The notes: generated from the sequence alone by a model not told the origin. Counted from the first letter of the stretch, positions 1-8,538 are shown. The stretch is 64,000 nt of DNA from Leptolyngbya sp. FACHB-8 (GCF_014695575.1 NZ_JACJOO010000089.1:33408-97407), one strand, 5' to 3'. Program-made: numbers and translations.

Positions 1-639
1 AAAATGCAGCCCCAGGTAGCTATCGAGATGGGGCTCCTTCTCTTCGGCAATGACCAATCCATGCTCATCCGCCTCAAATCGGTAAACCATGACGCGATCG
101 AATCCTGTCAGCGCCTTGATTTCTTGGGCAAGAATTTGAGCTAACTCCTCCAGGTTTGTGGACCGGCGAAGGCTCAGGGTTGCCATTTGGAGCCGATGGT
201 AGAACTGAATGGAATGGGTTTTGTTGATGGGCGTGTGGGGTTCCAATTCCAACAAAAGGCCGTTTGACATTCGATGCAACGTGCAACGGAAAGCCCTTTT
301 TCTTAGATGGGCCTGATGTCCTTTACGTTGAAATTTCAGGTCGAATGGATTGTGCAATTCCAGATTAGGATGAGCCAAAATCTGCCGCAGATGCTCGAGC
401 TGTTTTCGGGAACATATTTGTTGTAAAGACCGGCCCAGTACCTTCGCAGCAGGGATACCCAGAAAGGCCTCTGTGTTATCGCTCACCTGCACAATCTTGA
501 GGGTTTCCTCCTCTAGCACCAACACCATTCCATGGGGCTGGATATAACCAGGAGCGTAGACGGATGCGTCATCACACACCTCCAGAGAGGCCAGTTTTGT
601 AGCAGTTAATAAAGGAGTAAGTGCGATTTGTGACTTCAT
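1..639 (-). CDS. Bacteriophytochrome-like photosensor, N-terminal part (truncated by window edge)
   Basis: The frame stays open from the ATG at 639 to the window edge, giving the first 213 residues. Visible are the phytochrome PAS domain (about residues 20-125) and the start of the GAF domain (from about 150). The signature CDDASVYAPGYIQPHG begins at residue 22 and matches the N-terminal biliverdin-cysteine region of bacteriophytochromes. FDRVMVYRFEADEHG followed by a YLGLHF motif is the phytochrome GAF start. In the family, PAS-GAF-PHY binds a linear tetrapyrrole and drives an output kinase; PHY and output lie outside the window. It starts 66 bp after the stop of the upstream hybrid kinase, so the two are probably co-transcribed. 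No clear Shine-Dalgarno sequence is seen. Family assignment is firm; chromophore type is not, because the GAF cysteine site is not visible. Confidence 0.88.
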   Translation of the reverse strand, partial: MKSQIALTPLLTATKLASLEVCDDASVYAPGYIQPHGMVLVLEEETLKIVQVSDNTEAFLGIPAAKVLGRSLQQICSRKQLEHLRQILAHPNLELHNPFDLKFQRKGHQAHLRKRAFRCTLHRMSNGLLLELEPHTPINKTHSIQFYHRLQMATLSLRRSTNLEELAQILAQEIKALTGFDRVMVYRFEADEHGLVIAEEKEPHLDSYLGLHF

Positions 640-705
640 GGTGGTGGCGAGAGCAGGAATGAAGGAAGGGAAATCCGGGACAACCCACAAAAACTTTAGG
701 AACTG

Positions 706-3700
706 CTAGTGCTCAACGGGTTGGTGGAGCAGGTGTAAAATGTGCTCAAATGCAAACTGGTCAACCAGATCAAGCAGAAAGGTGGCGAGCTGAGTCGCCT
801 GCGTGGGCAATTGGGCTACCAGTTCGGCGATCGCCCGGTCATTGCCACAGATCGCAGCATCCTCCAGAGCCTCTAACCAGGAGGCGGGCTGGGAAGTGAG
901 TAAGGCCACATAAGGCTCGTTGGCATGAGGAGAGGCTGCTGGGAATGGAGTGATGGCCACATCCGGTTCTGCATAGATATACTCCAATCCCAGATACTCC
1001 CTCATTTTCAGAAATAGGGTCTCTTCACGGAAGGGCTTGCTGATATAGTCATCGCAACCCGCAGCCAGAGCGAGGGTGCGATCGCTCTGGGAGGCTTGAG
1101 CGGTAAGGGCAATGATGATACTATTGGCCCCCTGTTCCAAAGCTCGAATTTGCCGGGTGGCCTCATACCCATCCATCCCGGGCATCCGAACATCCATCCA
1201 CGTGAGGTCAGGGTACCATTCCTGCCAGAGGTGAATTGCATCCTCCCCATTACTGGCTTCCCGCACCTCCAGTCCTGGCTGGGAGAGCAATCGCATCATG
1301 AGTGTACGGTTTTCGAGTTGGTCATCTACGACAAGAATGCGGCGAAGGGGTTGTCCGGGAGTTAGGCCGATGACAATGCGATCGCTGGCTTCGGGGACAA
1401 CACTAACCCCACTGCAAGGCTGCACCGGGAGAGTAAGGGTAAAGGTACTTCCCTGTCCCAGGGTACTCCTGACGGTAATACGACCCTCCATCAATTCCAG
1501 CAATTTGCGGCTGATGCTTAGCCCCAATCCCGTACCGCTGGCAGATTGTCGCCCAGCCTTCGCTTGCACAAAAGCATCAAAGATTGTGGTCAGTTCGTCC
1601 TCGGCGATGCCCGGCCCGGTGTCGATGATGGTGACCTGGAGCGTCAGGGGGGCAGGGGCAAGTGGATAGGTGGAGGGGTAGGGCCTAGACTTAGCGTCTC
1701 CACCGGGCCACTCAGCCACTCGGCCACGCGTCGGCTCCTTAATGCGCACCTGCAGCGTGACACTTCCCCGATCCGTGAACTTAATGGCATTGCTCAAGAG
1801 GTTGAGCAGGATTTGGCGCAGTTTTTGAATGTCGGAAAGAATGAATTGAGGAACTTCGGGGGCAATGTCAAAGAACAGGAGTAACCCTTTGGCTGTGGCG
1901 CGTTCGGCCAGCATGGTACGCAGGGAATGCAATAGTGCGATGAAGTCAAATCCGCTCAGGTCAATGGTGCTATAGCCAGCTTCAATTTTGGAGAGATCCA
2001 ATACGTCGTTAATCAGATTCAGTAGATGATCGCCGCTACGGCGAATGGTTTGCAGGTCGGATTGTTGCGGGAGGGTGAGGGCCGGGTCGTGGGTCATGAC
2101 CTGGGCAAAGCCGAGAATGACGTTGAGAGGGGTACGAAGCTCATGACTCATATTGGCGAGGAACAAACTTTTGGCCAGATTGGCCGCTTCTGCGGCTTCT
2201 ACGGCCTGGCGCAGGGCTGACTCACGGCGTTTGCGATCGCTCACATCCTGCCCAATACCCAGGGAATGCCCGTTGGAAAGCTGCACATTGGCCCAGGAGA
2301 TGTCGAGGTTCCGTCCAGACGCGGTTTGAATGGTAAAGTCATGCCATTTCCCACTGGCTGCCAGTCGATGGGCGCGCATTTGGTGTCGTGCGTCTGGGGA
2401 GCTGTTATGTTGAGCCGGAGTATCCAGGTGTTGCCAGTCTGCCAGTGACCAACCCAGTACCTTTTCCAGTTCGGGGTTGACCAATTCCACCTGGCCTTCC
2501 CCATTGAACAACACAATCATGAACGGAATGTGGTTAACAATGGCCTGAAAGATTTCTTTCTGGTGGCGTAGTTCAGCTTCGGCTTGTTTGCGATCGCTAA
2601 TATCCCGATAGGCTCCAATCATGCGGAGTGGCTTACCATTGGCATCATGAACAACGACCTTGCCATAGTCTGTAATCCATTTCCACGTGCCAGATTTGCA
2701 TCGAACCCGATAGTCACAGGTATAGGTGTGTGAATGATCGTGCAGGTGAGCTGTGAGGCACCTCAGCACTTCTGCTTGATCGTCTGGGTGAATCGTTTCC
2801 TTCCAACTGGGTAAATCCAGGAGTACCTCACCAGGCTGGTATTCGAGGATCTCTAGATAGCGATCGCTATGGTAAATATCTCCCGTTTGCATATTCCAAT
2901 CCCATAGCCCATCCTGGGAGGCATCCAAAGCCAGCTTCAGGCGTTCCTCACTAAATTGGAGATTGGTCTCAGCGTGTTTGCGATCGCTCACATCAATAGC
3001 ATTGCCAATGATGCCCCTGACATGGCCATCTGCGTTGGTAAAGGGGCTGATAGTGGTTTGATACCAGCGGGTCATTCCGTAGCGATCTTGAATTTCTTGA
3101 TCAGGAAAGGTGATGGGCGTAAGGTTTTGAATGACAGCTTGGTTCTGGCTAGCAAATTCCTTCGATTGCAAAAGGTTCTCGTTGAAGTCGCAATCCTGTT
3201 TACCAAGCATCTCGCTAATGGGAATGCCATAGATAGCAGATGCTGCTTGATTGACGATCAAGAATTTTCCCTGTTGGTCTTTCACAAAAATCGAACTGGG
3301 AACAGCATCGATTACCTGTTGCAAAAAGTTCTTCTGAGCTTGCAGCTCCGCCTCAGCCTGTTTGCGGGCGGTAATGTCGCGTACCATCACCAGTACATCA
3401 TGTTGAGGAAGGGGTACCACACGCAACTCTTCATGGCGCTGTTGCCCACCGAGAAGAAACTCATGCTCATAGACCTGTAGTTCATGGCTTTGCAGAGCCT
3501 GGTGGATGGACTCCAGACGTAATTGAGCGAGATGAGGGGGCAACACTTTGTTCAGCGTAGCGCTGGCTGCGATCTGATTTGGGTAGAGATGATCAAAGCC
3601 ATTTTTAGACATAAAGTCCACATAGCTTCCATCAGAACGCATGTGAATAAGGAGGTCTGGAATGGCTTCGATGATGGCTTGCTTAGTGGCTTCACTCTGG

Positions 3701-4803
3701 CGTAATGCGTTCTCAGCTGTTTGGCGTTCTAATTCCATGCGTTTACGTTCACGCAGGGCAGCCTGCTGCTCATTAATATCAATGAACGTCACAACGACCT
3801 GAAGGAGCTGATGATTTTGATCAAATTCTGGAAATGCGTTTGCTAATAGCCATCGCGGAGGTTTTTCTGCTTGCTGGATGCCCAACACAACGTTTTTGAG
3901 AGGAGCCCGAGTCGCTAAAACCTGGTTCACAGGATGGCAATCCGGAGGGATGGGTAAGCCATCCTCATCGGTAAAATGCCAGGTTGGATCCATTTCATCT
4001 TTTCCCAATGAGCCCATGGAAAGACCCAACAGATCACAGGCGATTTGATTGCACATCAAAATCTGGGTGGCTGTCCTATGAATCACAAAACCTGCGTTGA
4101 GATTTTGGATTAATCGTCGATAGCGTTCTTCGCTTTCCCGCAAACCGACTTCAGTTTGCTTCTGCTCTGTAATATCGGTGTGAGAACCTGTCATACGAAC
4201 TACACGCCCGGCATCATCCCAGAGCGCCTGCCCACGGTCAAGAATCCACTTATAGGAGCCGTCTTTACACAGTACTCGATGCTCCGTGATGTAAAACGGT
4301 GTTTTTTTCGCAAAATGATCTTGAATGGCCTGGGTAACCCAGCCTAGATCATCGGGGTGAACTCGTTTTGACCATTCATCGATATGATTAGCAATTTCAT
4401 GGTCTGCAAACCCTAGCATTTCCTTCCAACGGCTGGAAAAGAAAACGTCGTTTGTTTGCACGTTCCAGTCCCAGATGCCATCGTTATTACCCCGCAGTGC
4501 AAGTTGCCAGCGTTCTTCGCTTTCTCGCAGGTCTTGTTCAATGAGTTTCCGCTGGGCAATTTCGTGGTGTAGCTGCCGATTGAGCGCCTGGATAGAGGTT
4601 GTTTGTTGGCGTAGATAGACCATGAAAGCGATCGCCCACCCGCCCACGGTCCCCAACAGCACCATCATGGTCAGGATTGAGGGTGCTTCACAGAAGGCCT
4701 CTCGATGGGTCCAGAAATGCCATATTTCTAAAATCAGAATTGTGGCGATCGTGGCTGAGCCAAAAACCGCGCCAATGAGAGGAAACCGTCGATAAGCGCT
4801 CAT
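706..4803 (-). CDS. Multi-PAS hybrid sensor histidine kinase with C-terminal receiver
   Basis: This 1365-residue membrane-anchored kinase has two N-terminal hydrophobic helices (about 8-29 and 43-65). Six PAS-type sensor modules follow (about 95-211, 228-343, 378-478, 498-604, 624-731, 754-854), most ending in a DI/DV-S/T-DRK or EQK motif. Then come HisKA (phospho-acceptor H887 in MSHELRTPLN), HATPase_c (N box near 1001, DTGPG near 1061, GTGLGLS near 1091) and a receiver domain (VVDD near 1160, phosphorylated D1204 in WMDVRMPGMDG, SKPF near 1250). The last 90 residues match nothing I recognise. The likely role is autophosphorylation on H887 and transfer to D1204; the stimulus is unknown. An unusual Pro/Gly/Arg-rich insert of about 30 residues interrupts the ATPase domain near 1021-1050. 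Genome context suggests partnership with the phytochrome downstream. Confidence 0.93.
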   Translation of the reverse strand: MSAYRRFPLIGAVFGSATIATILILEIWHFWTHREAFCEAPSILTMMVLLGTVGGWAIAFMVYLRQQTTSIQALNRQLHHEIAQRKLIEQDLRESEERWQLALRGNNDGIWDWNVQTNDVFFSSRWKEMLGFADHEIANHIDEWSKRVHPDDLGWVTQAIQDHFAKKTPFYITEHRVLCKDGSYKWILDRGQALWDDAGRVVRMTGSHTDITEQKQTEVGLRESEERYRRLIQNLNAGFVIHRTATQILMCNQIACDLLGLSMGSLGKDEMDPTWHFTDEDGLPIPPDCHPVNQVLATRAPLKNVVLGIQQAEKPPRWLLANAFPEFDQNHQLLQVVVTFIDINEQQAALRERKRMELERQTAENALRQSEATKQAIIEAIPDLLIHMRSDGSYVDFMSKNGFDHLYPNQIAASATLNKVLPPHLAQLRLESIHQALQSHELQVYEHEFLLGGQQRHEELRVVPLPQHDVLVMVRDITARKQAEAELQAQKNFLQQVIDAVPSSIFVKDQQGKFLIVNQAASAIYGIPISEMLGKQDCDFNENLLQSKEFASQNQAVIQNLTPITFPDQEIQDRYGMTRWYQTTISPFTNADGHVRGIIGNAIDVSDRKHAETNLQFSEERLKLALDASQDGLWDWNMQTGDIYHSDRYLEILEYQPGEVLLDLPSWKETIHPDDQAEVLRCLTAHLHDHSHTYTCDYRVRCKSGTWKWITDYGKVVVHDANGKPLRMIGAYRDISDRKQAEAELRHQKEIFQAIVNHIPFMIVLFNGEGQVELVNPELEKVLGWSLADWQHLDTPAQHNSSPDARHQMRAHRLAASGKWHDFTIQTASGRNLDISWANVQLSNGHSLGIGQDVSDRKRRESALRQAVEAAEAANLAKSLFLANMSHELRTPLNVILGFAQVMTHDPALTLPQQSDLQTIRRSGDHLLNLINDVLDLSKIEAGYSTIDLSGFDFIALLHSLRTMLAERATAKGLLLFFDIAPEVPQFILSDIQKLRQILLNLLSNAIKFTDRGSVTLQVRIKEPTRGRVAEWPGGDAKSRPYPSTYPLAPAPLTLQVTIIDTGPGIAEDELTTIFDAFVQAKAGRQSASGTGLGLSISRKLLELMEGRITVRSTLGQGSTFTLTLPVQPCSGVSVVPEASDRIVIGLTPGQPLRRILVVDDQLENRTLMMRLLSQPGLEVREASNGEDAIHLWQEWYPDLTWMDVRMPGMDGYEATRQIRALEQGANSIIIALTAQASQSDRTLALAAGCDDYISKPFREETLFLKMREYLGLEYIYAEPDVAITPFPAASPHANEPYVALLTSQPASWLEALEDAAICGNDRAIAELVAQLPTQATQLATFLLDLVDQFAFEHILHLLHQPVEH
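1648..1740 (-). other. Low-complexity insert inside the kinase ATPase domain
   Basis: Between two well-conserved ATPase-domain strands (SVTLQVRIKE and LTLQVTIIDTGPG) the reading frame carries about 30 extra residues rich in Pro, Gly, Arg and Tyr (contains RGRVAEWPGGDAKSRPYPS). The DNA is a run of short G-rich words. The frame is kept. It resembles an in-frame insertion of a short repetitive DNA element into a surface loop. The repeat family is not identified. Confidence 0.5.
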
Positions 4804-5116
4804 AGTTTTTAACAGAGTACCCCTCTTAGGATTCCCTGACTAGGGACGCAAACATGAGAGATTTACGGCGTGAATGTTTAATCAAATATGAAATATGGTT
4901 TCAGCTAGAGAGTCATACAGATTGGAGAAAGTTTTATTGATAATTCTTAATCCGTAGGTTGTGTTTGATGAGCTATAGTTCCAGGTTCTGTAGATGGGGT
5001 ACGCAAGTAGTCTCTCCTAAATACCCCATTTACAGGATTGCAGGATAACGCTAAAACCCAGATTTTTTCATTGCGAAGCGAAGCTCCCACAATATAGCAG
5101 TTCTCATTTTGAAATC

Positions 5117-5159
5117 AGGCCCGAAAACCGCGCGCCAAAGGCGCGCGGTTTTCGGGCCT
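5117..5159. repeat. Perfect palindrome, 20-bp arms, AAA loop
   Basis: The arms pair without mismatch around a three-base AAA loop (stem top GCGCC-AAA-GGCGC). It lies in the 607-bp gap between the kinase start (4803) and the small gene ending at 5411, which otherwise shows no coding sequence. It could act as a terminator for the minus-strand gene at 5411, but no T tract follows. Its right end shares about 5 bp with the next palindrome. Confidence 0.85.
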
Positions 5160-5209
5160 CAAAGCCAAGAGTTCACGTCCTACGGGCGTGAACTCTTGGC
5201 TTTGAGGCC
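5155..5209. repeat. Perfect palindrome, 23-bp arms, 9-nt loop
   Basis: The arms (5155-5177 and 5187-5209) pair perfectly and contain CAAAGCCAAGAGTTCACG and its complement. The first bases are also the last bases of the preceding palindrome, so the two hairpins cannot both be fully formed on the same strand. No poly-T tract follows. Confidence 0.85.
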
Positions 5210-5300
5210 CATACTAAGAATTACTGCCCACAATAAAAATCTGGGTTTTAGAGGTAGTTTTATTAATATTTAAGTGCTTCTTAAGCGCTTATTCCTTTCA

Positions 5301-5357
5301 AAAAGCTGTTTTTTCGTGTGCAAAGCACACGAAAAAACAAATCTTCCAAACAGCTTT
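5301..5357. repeat. Nested palindrome of GNA-loop family (copy related to 17868-17942)
   Basis: The inner hairpin 5308-5338 has 14-bp perfect arms with GCAAAGC at its tip (5320-5326). An outer pair AAAGCTGTTT/AAACAGCTTT encloses it. The right half and its flank (to about 5370: ACGAAAAAACAAATCTTCC, then AGCTTTAAAAC) recur with few changes near 17897-17942. Its position is just downstream of the gene ending at 5411. Confidence 0.75.
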
Positions 5358-5410
5358 AAAACAGGCACTAGGCAGGTGGGTATCACAGCCTGTTGGAGAG
5401 GAAGCGGCGT

Positions 5411-5815
5411 TTATCCTTTTAAGACTTGATCGAGTAGATTCCGGGCAGGTTGGGCTTTGTCTAACGCAACCTGGTAGTCGGTGTAAGACCGTACCAGGCG
5501 AGAGAGGCCCCCAACCCCGACTTTTAGTTGTTCCAATTCGTCGCCGGAAACCAGTTCACCGTCCAGCAATCGCCCCACTAAAGGCTTGATGTCGCCTACT
5601 TCCTGACGGGCTTTTTGAAGTTTTTCGACGGTACTCAACAGAGTTTTGAGTGAACTGAAGATTTCGTCGATTTGCTGCATATCGGCAATGGGCTCAGACG
5701 AAGTGCTAGCAGGCTGCTTGCTGGCTTTGTCTGCAGGGGTAGATGATTCTCCGGAGGAGGCACTGTGAGATCGCTCGGCCGGGGTATGGGTTTCAACCTC
5801 TTTAGTCGGCTTCAT
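5411..5815 (-). CDS. Small hypothetical protein, probably coiled-coil
   Basis: I do not recognise this 134-residue protein. The N-terminal third is Ser/Thr/Pro/Ala/Glu-rich and probably disordered. From about residue 45 it is helical with heptad-like leucines (IFSSLKTLLSTVEKLQKARQ), compatible with a coiled coil, and ends LLDQVLKG. There is no signal peptide or membrane segment. An ATG two codons upstream (5821) is only 1-2 nt from the AAAGGA ribosome-binding site, whereas the ATG at 5815 is about 7 nt away, so 5815 is preferred. It is flanked on both sides by long palindromes, suggesting a single-gene transcript. Confidence 0.6.
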   Translation of the reverse strand: MKPTKEVETHTPAERSHSASSGESSTPADKASKQPASTSSEPIADMQQIDEIFSSLKTLLSTVEKLQKARQEVGDIKPLVGRLLDGELVSGDELEQLKVGVGGLSRLVRSYTDYQVALDKAQPARNLLDQVLKG

Positions 5816-5865
5816 CAACATTTCCTTTAAGAATTTCTTTCAGTGTATAGCAAGCATTTAGTTGC

Positions 5866-5926
5866 TTAGGGCCGTCGGTTTTGAAAACTTGTACGTTTCA
5901 CCAGTTTTCAAAACCGACGGCCCTAA
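5866..5926. repeat. Perfect palindrome, 24-bp arms
   Basis: The arms 5866-5889 and 5903-5926 are exact complements (start TTAGGGCCGTCGGTTTTG) around a 13-nt loop. It lies 45 bp upstream of the small gene starting at 5815 and downstream of the gene ending at 6237. This 421-bp gap contains four such palindromes and no coding sequence. Confidence 0.85.
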
Positions 5927-5950
5927 AAATTACAAATAAACCAATACCTC

Positions 5951-6023
5951 CGCCATTTTTCTCAAGCCCTTGATTTTGCGTGCGTAACGGGCACGCAAAA
6001 TCAAAAGCTTGGGAAAAATGGCG
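5951..6023. repeat. Long imperfect palindrome, about 33-nt arms; dispersed family
   Basis: The arms run from GCCATTTTTC to the complementary GAAAAATGGC with a core TGATTTTGCGTGC/GCACGCAAAATCA. A homologous element sits at 52188-52246, with conserved flanks (CAAGCCC, GCTTG, GAAAA, TGGC) and diverged tip. This makes it a dispersed repeat rather than a gene-specific terminator. Confidence 0.75.
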
Positions 6024-6035
6024 AGCATGGTGCAA

Positions 6036-6105
6036 AATAACCTGTCATTCTTTTTGTGGGAGTGGCAACTTCGTACCGTTTTCACAAAAAGAATGACAGG
6101 TTATT
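6036..6105. repeat. Perfect palindrome, 23-bp arms, 24-nt loop
   Basis: The arms 6036-6058 and 6083-6105 are exact complements (contain CCTGTCATTCTTTTTGTG). The loop is long and unstructured. It lies between the genes ending at 6237 and starting at 5815. Confidence 0.82.
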
Positions 6106-6132
6106 CAGTACACGGTCCTGAGCAGATCTCCT

Positions 6133-6148
6133 AAGGTTATATAACCTT
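6133..6148. promoter_or_regulatory. Perfect 16-bp palindrome AAGGTTATATAACCTT
   Basis: This exact even-length palindrome has no loop, unlike the neighbouring hairpins. It has the form of a dimer-binding operator, but it lies downstream of the gene ending at 6237 and about 320 bp upstream of the one starting at 5815, so its target is unclear. Confidence 0.3.
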
Positions 6149-6178
6149 GCACAATCTGGTTAGGCCAGTTCATTCTTG

Positions 6179-6211
6179 TTGAGTGTGGTGGGTTTCACAG
6201 GCCACACTCAA
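6179..6211 (-). terminator. Hairpin downstream of the 190-residue gene
   Basis: The 10-bp arms TTGAGTGTGG/CCACACTCAA enclose a 13-nt loop, 26 bp past the stop codon of the minus-strand gene ending at 6237. There is no strong T run on the minus strand, so it is a possible terminator only. Confidence 0.4.
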
Positions 6212-6236
6212 TAAAAATGCGTCAGCATTGGATGAT

Positions 6237-6809
6237 TTAGGCTGATTTGAATAAGCGGTTGAAGCCGTACCGTACCAGGCGGCGAATTTCTTCAACAGAA
6301 AGGGTAAGACGGGGTTTGTCGGGGTTTTCCATCAGACGCACCTGAGTAAACCCAAAAGATTCCACTCCCATCAGCCAGTAGAGCAGAGGAAGCACGTCTG
6401 AGATCCGCACAGGCTTTGCGTACAGATCGAGACGGGGTCCGTTAGGGTGGACGGTCAATCCATCCTGCCGCAGACGCTGCTGGACAGACTCGGGCAAGGT
6501 TTCCATGTACAGTAGCCATTGAAGCTGGGATTCGCATTCCAGGGAAACCAGGATTTGGCAATCGACACAGGATTCCAGGGTCATCTCGTGGCGATAGTTG
6601 GCTTTGTCGGTGATGACCAGGTGCTCACAGCCGACAGAGTCGAGGGCATCCGCCCAGATAGAGGCGATCGCCAGGGCTTTAGCCTTTGTCTCGTCGGGGG
6701 CAATGACAGTTAGAACACCTGTAACAATGTGAAACCGGACCCCCTCCAGGTGTTCCCAGAAGGTTTCGGGCAAGGCTCGTAGAATGGTTTCTTGCAGAAT
6801 CGCGTCCAT
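6237..6809 (-). CDS. Conserved-looking hypothetical protein, 190 residues
   Basis: The family is not recognised. The protein looks soluble and globular, without signal peptide or membrane helix. It begins MDAILQETILRALPETFWEH, has alternating strand-like and helical segments, a CVDC pair near residue 80, and ends in a basic helix (RRLVRYGFNRLFKSA). Balanced composition and clean G+C at third positions support real coding. An ORF overlapping its 5' end in another frame is a shadow. It stands alone between palindrome-filled gaps. Confidence 0.65.
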   Translation of the reverse strand: MDAILQETILRALPETFWEHLEGVRFHIVTGVLTVIAPDETKAKALAIASIWADALDSVGCEHLVITDKANYRHEMTLESCVDCQILVSLECESQLQWLLYMETLPESVQQRLRQDGLTVHPNGPRLDLYAKPVRISDVLPLLYWLMGVESFGFTQVRLMENPDKPRLTLSVEEIRRLVRYGFNRLFKSA

Positions 6810-7266
6810 GGAGTTGCTCGCAGCATCGGCAGGGGAGGGCAGCTGAGCATCCTAGGCTGTACGGCATAGGGTGCAGTGTTTGGAGTAAGGTTAGAGAACC
6901 TAAGAGAAATGAATTTTCTATGGGTATCATGCATAAAAAATTCACGTTTCCAAACATCTCTAGTTAACAACGAAACCAGCTCATCAAAAAATCTCCTACC
7001 AGGGATAGATGAAATCTTTACAATTCACGACAATTGAATTAATTCGGCATAACGTGCTTGCGTTCAGATAACGACCCTGCAATGACTAAAGCGCACTTTT
7101 TCTGTCAGTAAGAGGTATTTCAACGTGAGCTTTTTCGAAGTGTTCCTTGCAAGCTGATGATGAAATAGCATTAACGCTTCGTGGGGCTGGCACAACCGGA
7201 ACTCTCAAGAATTGAGGTCAGGAATCTGAGCTCTTGATGAAGTAGCCTGGGTCCGGATCAGGGGCG
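6810..7266. other. Intergenic region without recognisable content
   Basis: No coding sequence or RNA gene is seen on either strand. The sequence is more AT-rich near 6980-7160. It should contain the promoter of the minus-strand gene starting at 6809. The remainder of the gap to 7590 holds the palindromes and the MITE-like element listed separately. Confidence 0.5.
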
Positions 7267-7340
7267 TTTTCGAGTGCTGCACGTTACATAAACACTCGAA
7301 AATGCCCATTTTTGGGTACGCTTCGCGTCGCAAAAATGGG
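7267..7340. repeat. Two adjacent hairpins; family shared with 40105-40171 (inverted)
   Basis: Hairpin 7267-7302 has arms TTTTCGAGTG/CACTCGAAAA. Hairpin 7305-7340 has arms CCCATTTTTG/CAAAAATGGG with GCTTCGC near its tip (7320-7326). The complementary strand of 7300-7355 matches 40105-40165 (AAGCTGAAGT, then CCCATTTTTG-like arm, then AATGGGCATTTT). The family is therefore present in both orientations. Confidence 0.7.
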
Positions 7341-7396
7341 TACTTCAGCTTAGCCCAAACTGGGATTAAGTTAGTGCTTTTGTCGCTTTACGCAAT

Positions 7397-7503
7397 TTAC
7401 AGCGCTTTTCAAACGCTTAAAATCCGGTTGTTTTTGTGAGAGCCGCGCGGAGCGCGGCTCTCACAAAAACAACCGTGGCTGATTCAAGTGCAAAGCGCTG
7501 TAA
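7397..7503. mobile_element. MITE-like element, 107 bp, copy 1
   Basis: The ends are inverted repeats TTACAGCGCTTT/AAAGCGCTGTAA. The centre (7426-7474) is a perfect hairpin with 23-bp arms and loop GGA (GCGGAGC at 7447-7453). Copies occur at 14222-14320 and, with flanks inverted, at 59354-59459. Small size, terminal inverted repeats and no ORF fit a miniature inverted-repeat element. A TA dinucleotide at each end would suit a TA-target duplication, but this is not proven. Confidence 0.75.
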
Positions 7504-7590
7504 GCTATAGCCCTGATGGTGCCGTTGTGAAGCAACTCATCTCACGCTTTTCTTTGTTGCAATGGAAGCATTAATCTTTGTTACAGAAAA

Positions 7591-8538
7591 CTAACTCAGT
7601 TGCATAGGCTGCAACCACTCTTGCCGGAGGCGGGCGATCGCTTCCTCCTTGTGCTTGGCTTCAATTTCAATCCAGGGCACCTGACGGAAGGCTTCGGGCA
7701 TATTCCAAATCACATCACTATGGCTGGGATCGTGAAGGGAGTCGCGCCCGTTGGAGATGTGCACCAGCTGCCAAGTGGGATCAGGCCAGGTGCTACGGGC
7801 CTGGGCGATCGCTTCCGCAATGCTGGGGTCGTCGTAGCTGTCTAAGCGTTCGCGTACAAGGTGATGATGAGCATCGAAGACCATGGCAACCCCTGAAGCC
7901 TGACAGATCTCGAAAATGGATGTTGCACTATACATGTGCTCGTCATTCTCCAGGGTAAGCCGGGTACGAATAGGATCAGGCAGATCACGAATCACCTGGA
8001 TTAACCGTTCTACGCGATCGCCTTTGCCCCCGTGGATGTTCATCGTAGTCCAGGGAGATTGGGGTTGGCCCATCAGGTCAAACTGGTAGGCGAGAGCGGA
8101 TAGGACCGTAATGCTGTTCTCGATAACAGTGGGGTTATCGGAATTCAGCACAACAAATTGTTCGGGGTGTAGCACCAGACGGAGGCCGTACGCTTTGGCG
8201 CGATCGCCAGCCTGCCGCAATTGAGGAGCCAACTCATCGAGCAAATCGCGACCCAGGGGAGTATCGCCAAAGGGGAACAGGTTGGAGGGAAGGCGATACA
8301 GACGAATGGCCTGCTGATGGCAAAACTCAATGGCCTGGTTGAAGCGGCGCAGGTTCTCAAGATAAAGCGATCGCAATGCAGTGGTTTGCTCCTCTGGGCT
8401 CATCAGCAGGAGGCGCTTGCGAGTTAAGGTTTTGTAACGAACTGCTTGGGAGGTGGTGATACAAACAAGCCCTAATTCGGGGATTGCAACACTGGGGGAT
8501 AAGCAGGACGGGCTGGTGGAGGAAGTCTGCACAGGCAT
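7591..8538 (-). CDS. uvsE: UV DNA damage endonuclease UvsE/UvdE
   Basis: At 315 residues this is a typical length for the family, which nicks DNA 5' of cyclobutane dimers and 6-4 photoproducts and starts an alternative excision repair. UvsE is a TIM-barrel metalloenzyme. Visible signatures are the N-terminal ELGLVCITTS, the TLTRKRLLLM segment, the LYRLPSNLFPFGD motif (about residues 91-103), HPEQFVVLN (about 134), NIHGGKGDRVERL (about 178), LENDEHMYS (about 206), FDAHHHL (about 232) and the C-terminal EIEAKHKEEAIARLR. These contain the conserved His, Glu and Asp metal ligands. The first 15 residues are Ser/Thr/Pro-rich, so an internal start is possible. It appears monocistronic; no SOS-type operator was recognised upstream. 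Confidence 0.93.
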   Translation of the reverse strand: MPVQTSSTSPSCLSPSVAIPELGLVCITTSQAVRYKTLTRKRLLLMSPEEQTTALRSLYLENLRRFNQAIEFCHQQAIRLYRLPSNLFPFGDTPLGRDLLDELAPQLRQAGDRAKAYGLRLVLHPEQFVVLNSDNPTVIENSITVLSALAYQFDLMGQPQSPWTTMNIHGGKGDRVERLIQVIRDLPDPIRTRLTLENDEHMYSATSIFEICQASGVAMVFDAHHHLVRERLDSYDDPSIAEAIAQARSTWPDPTWQLVHISNGRDSLHDPSHSDVIWNMPEAFRQVPWIEIEAKHKEEAIARLRQEWLQPMQLS

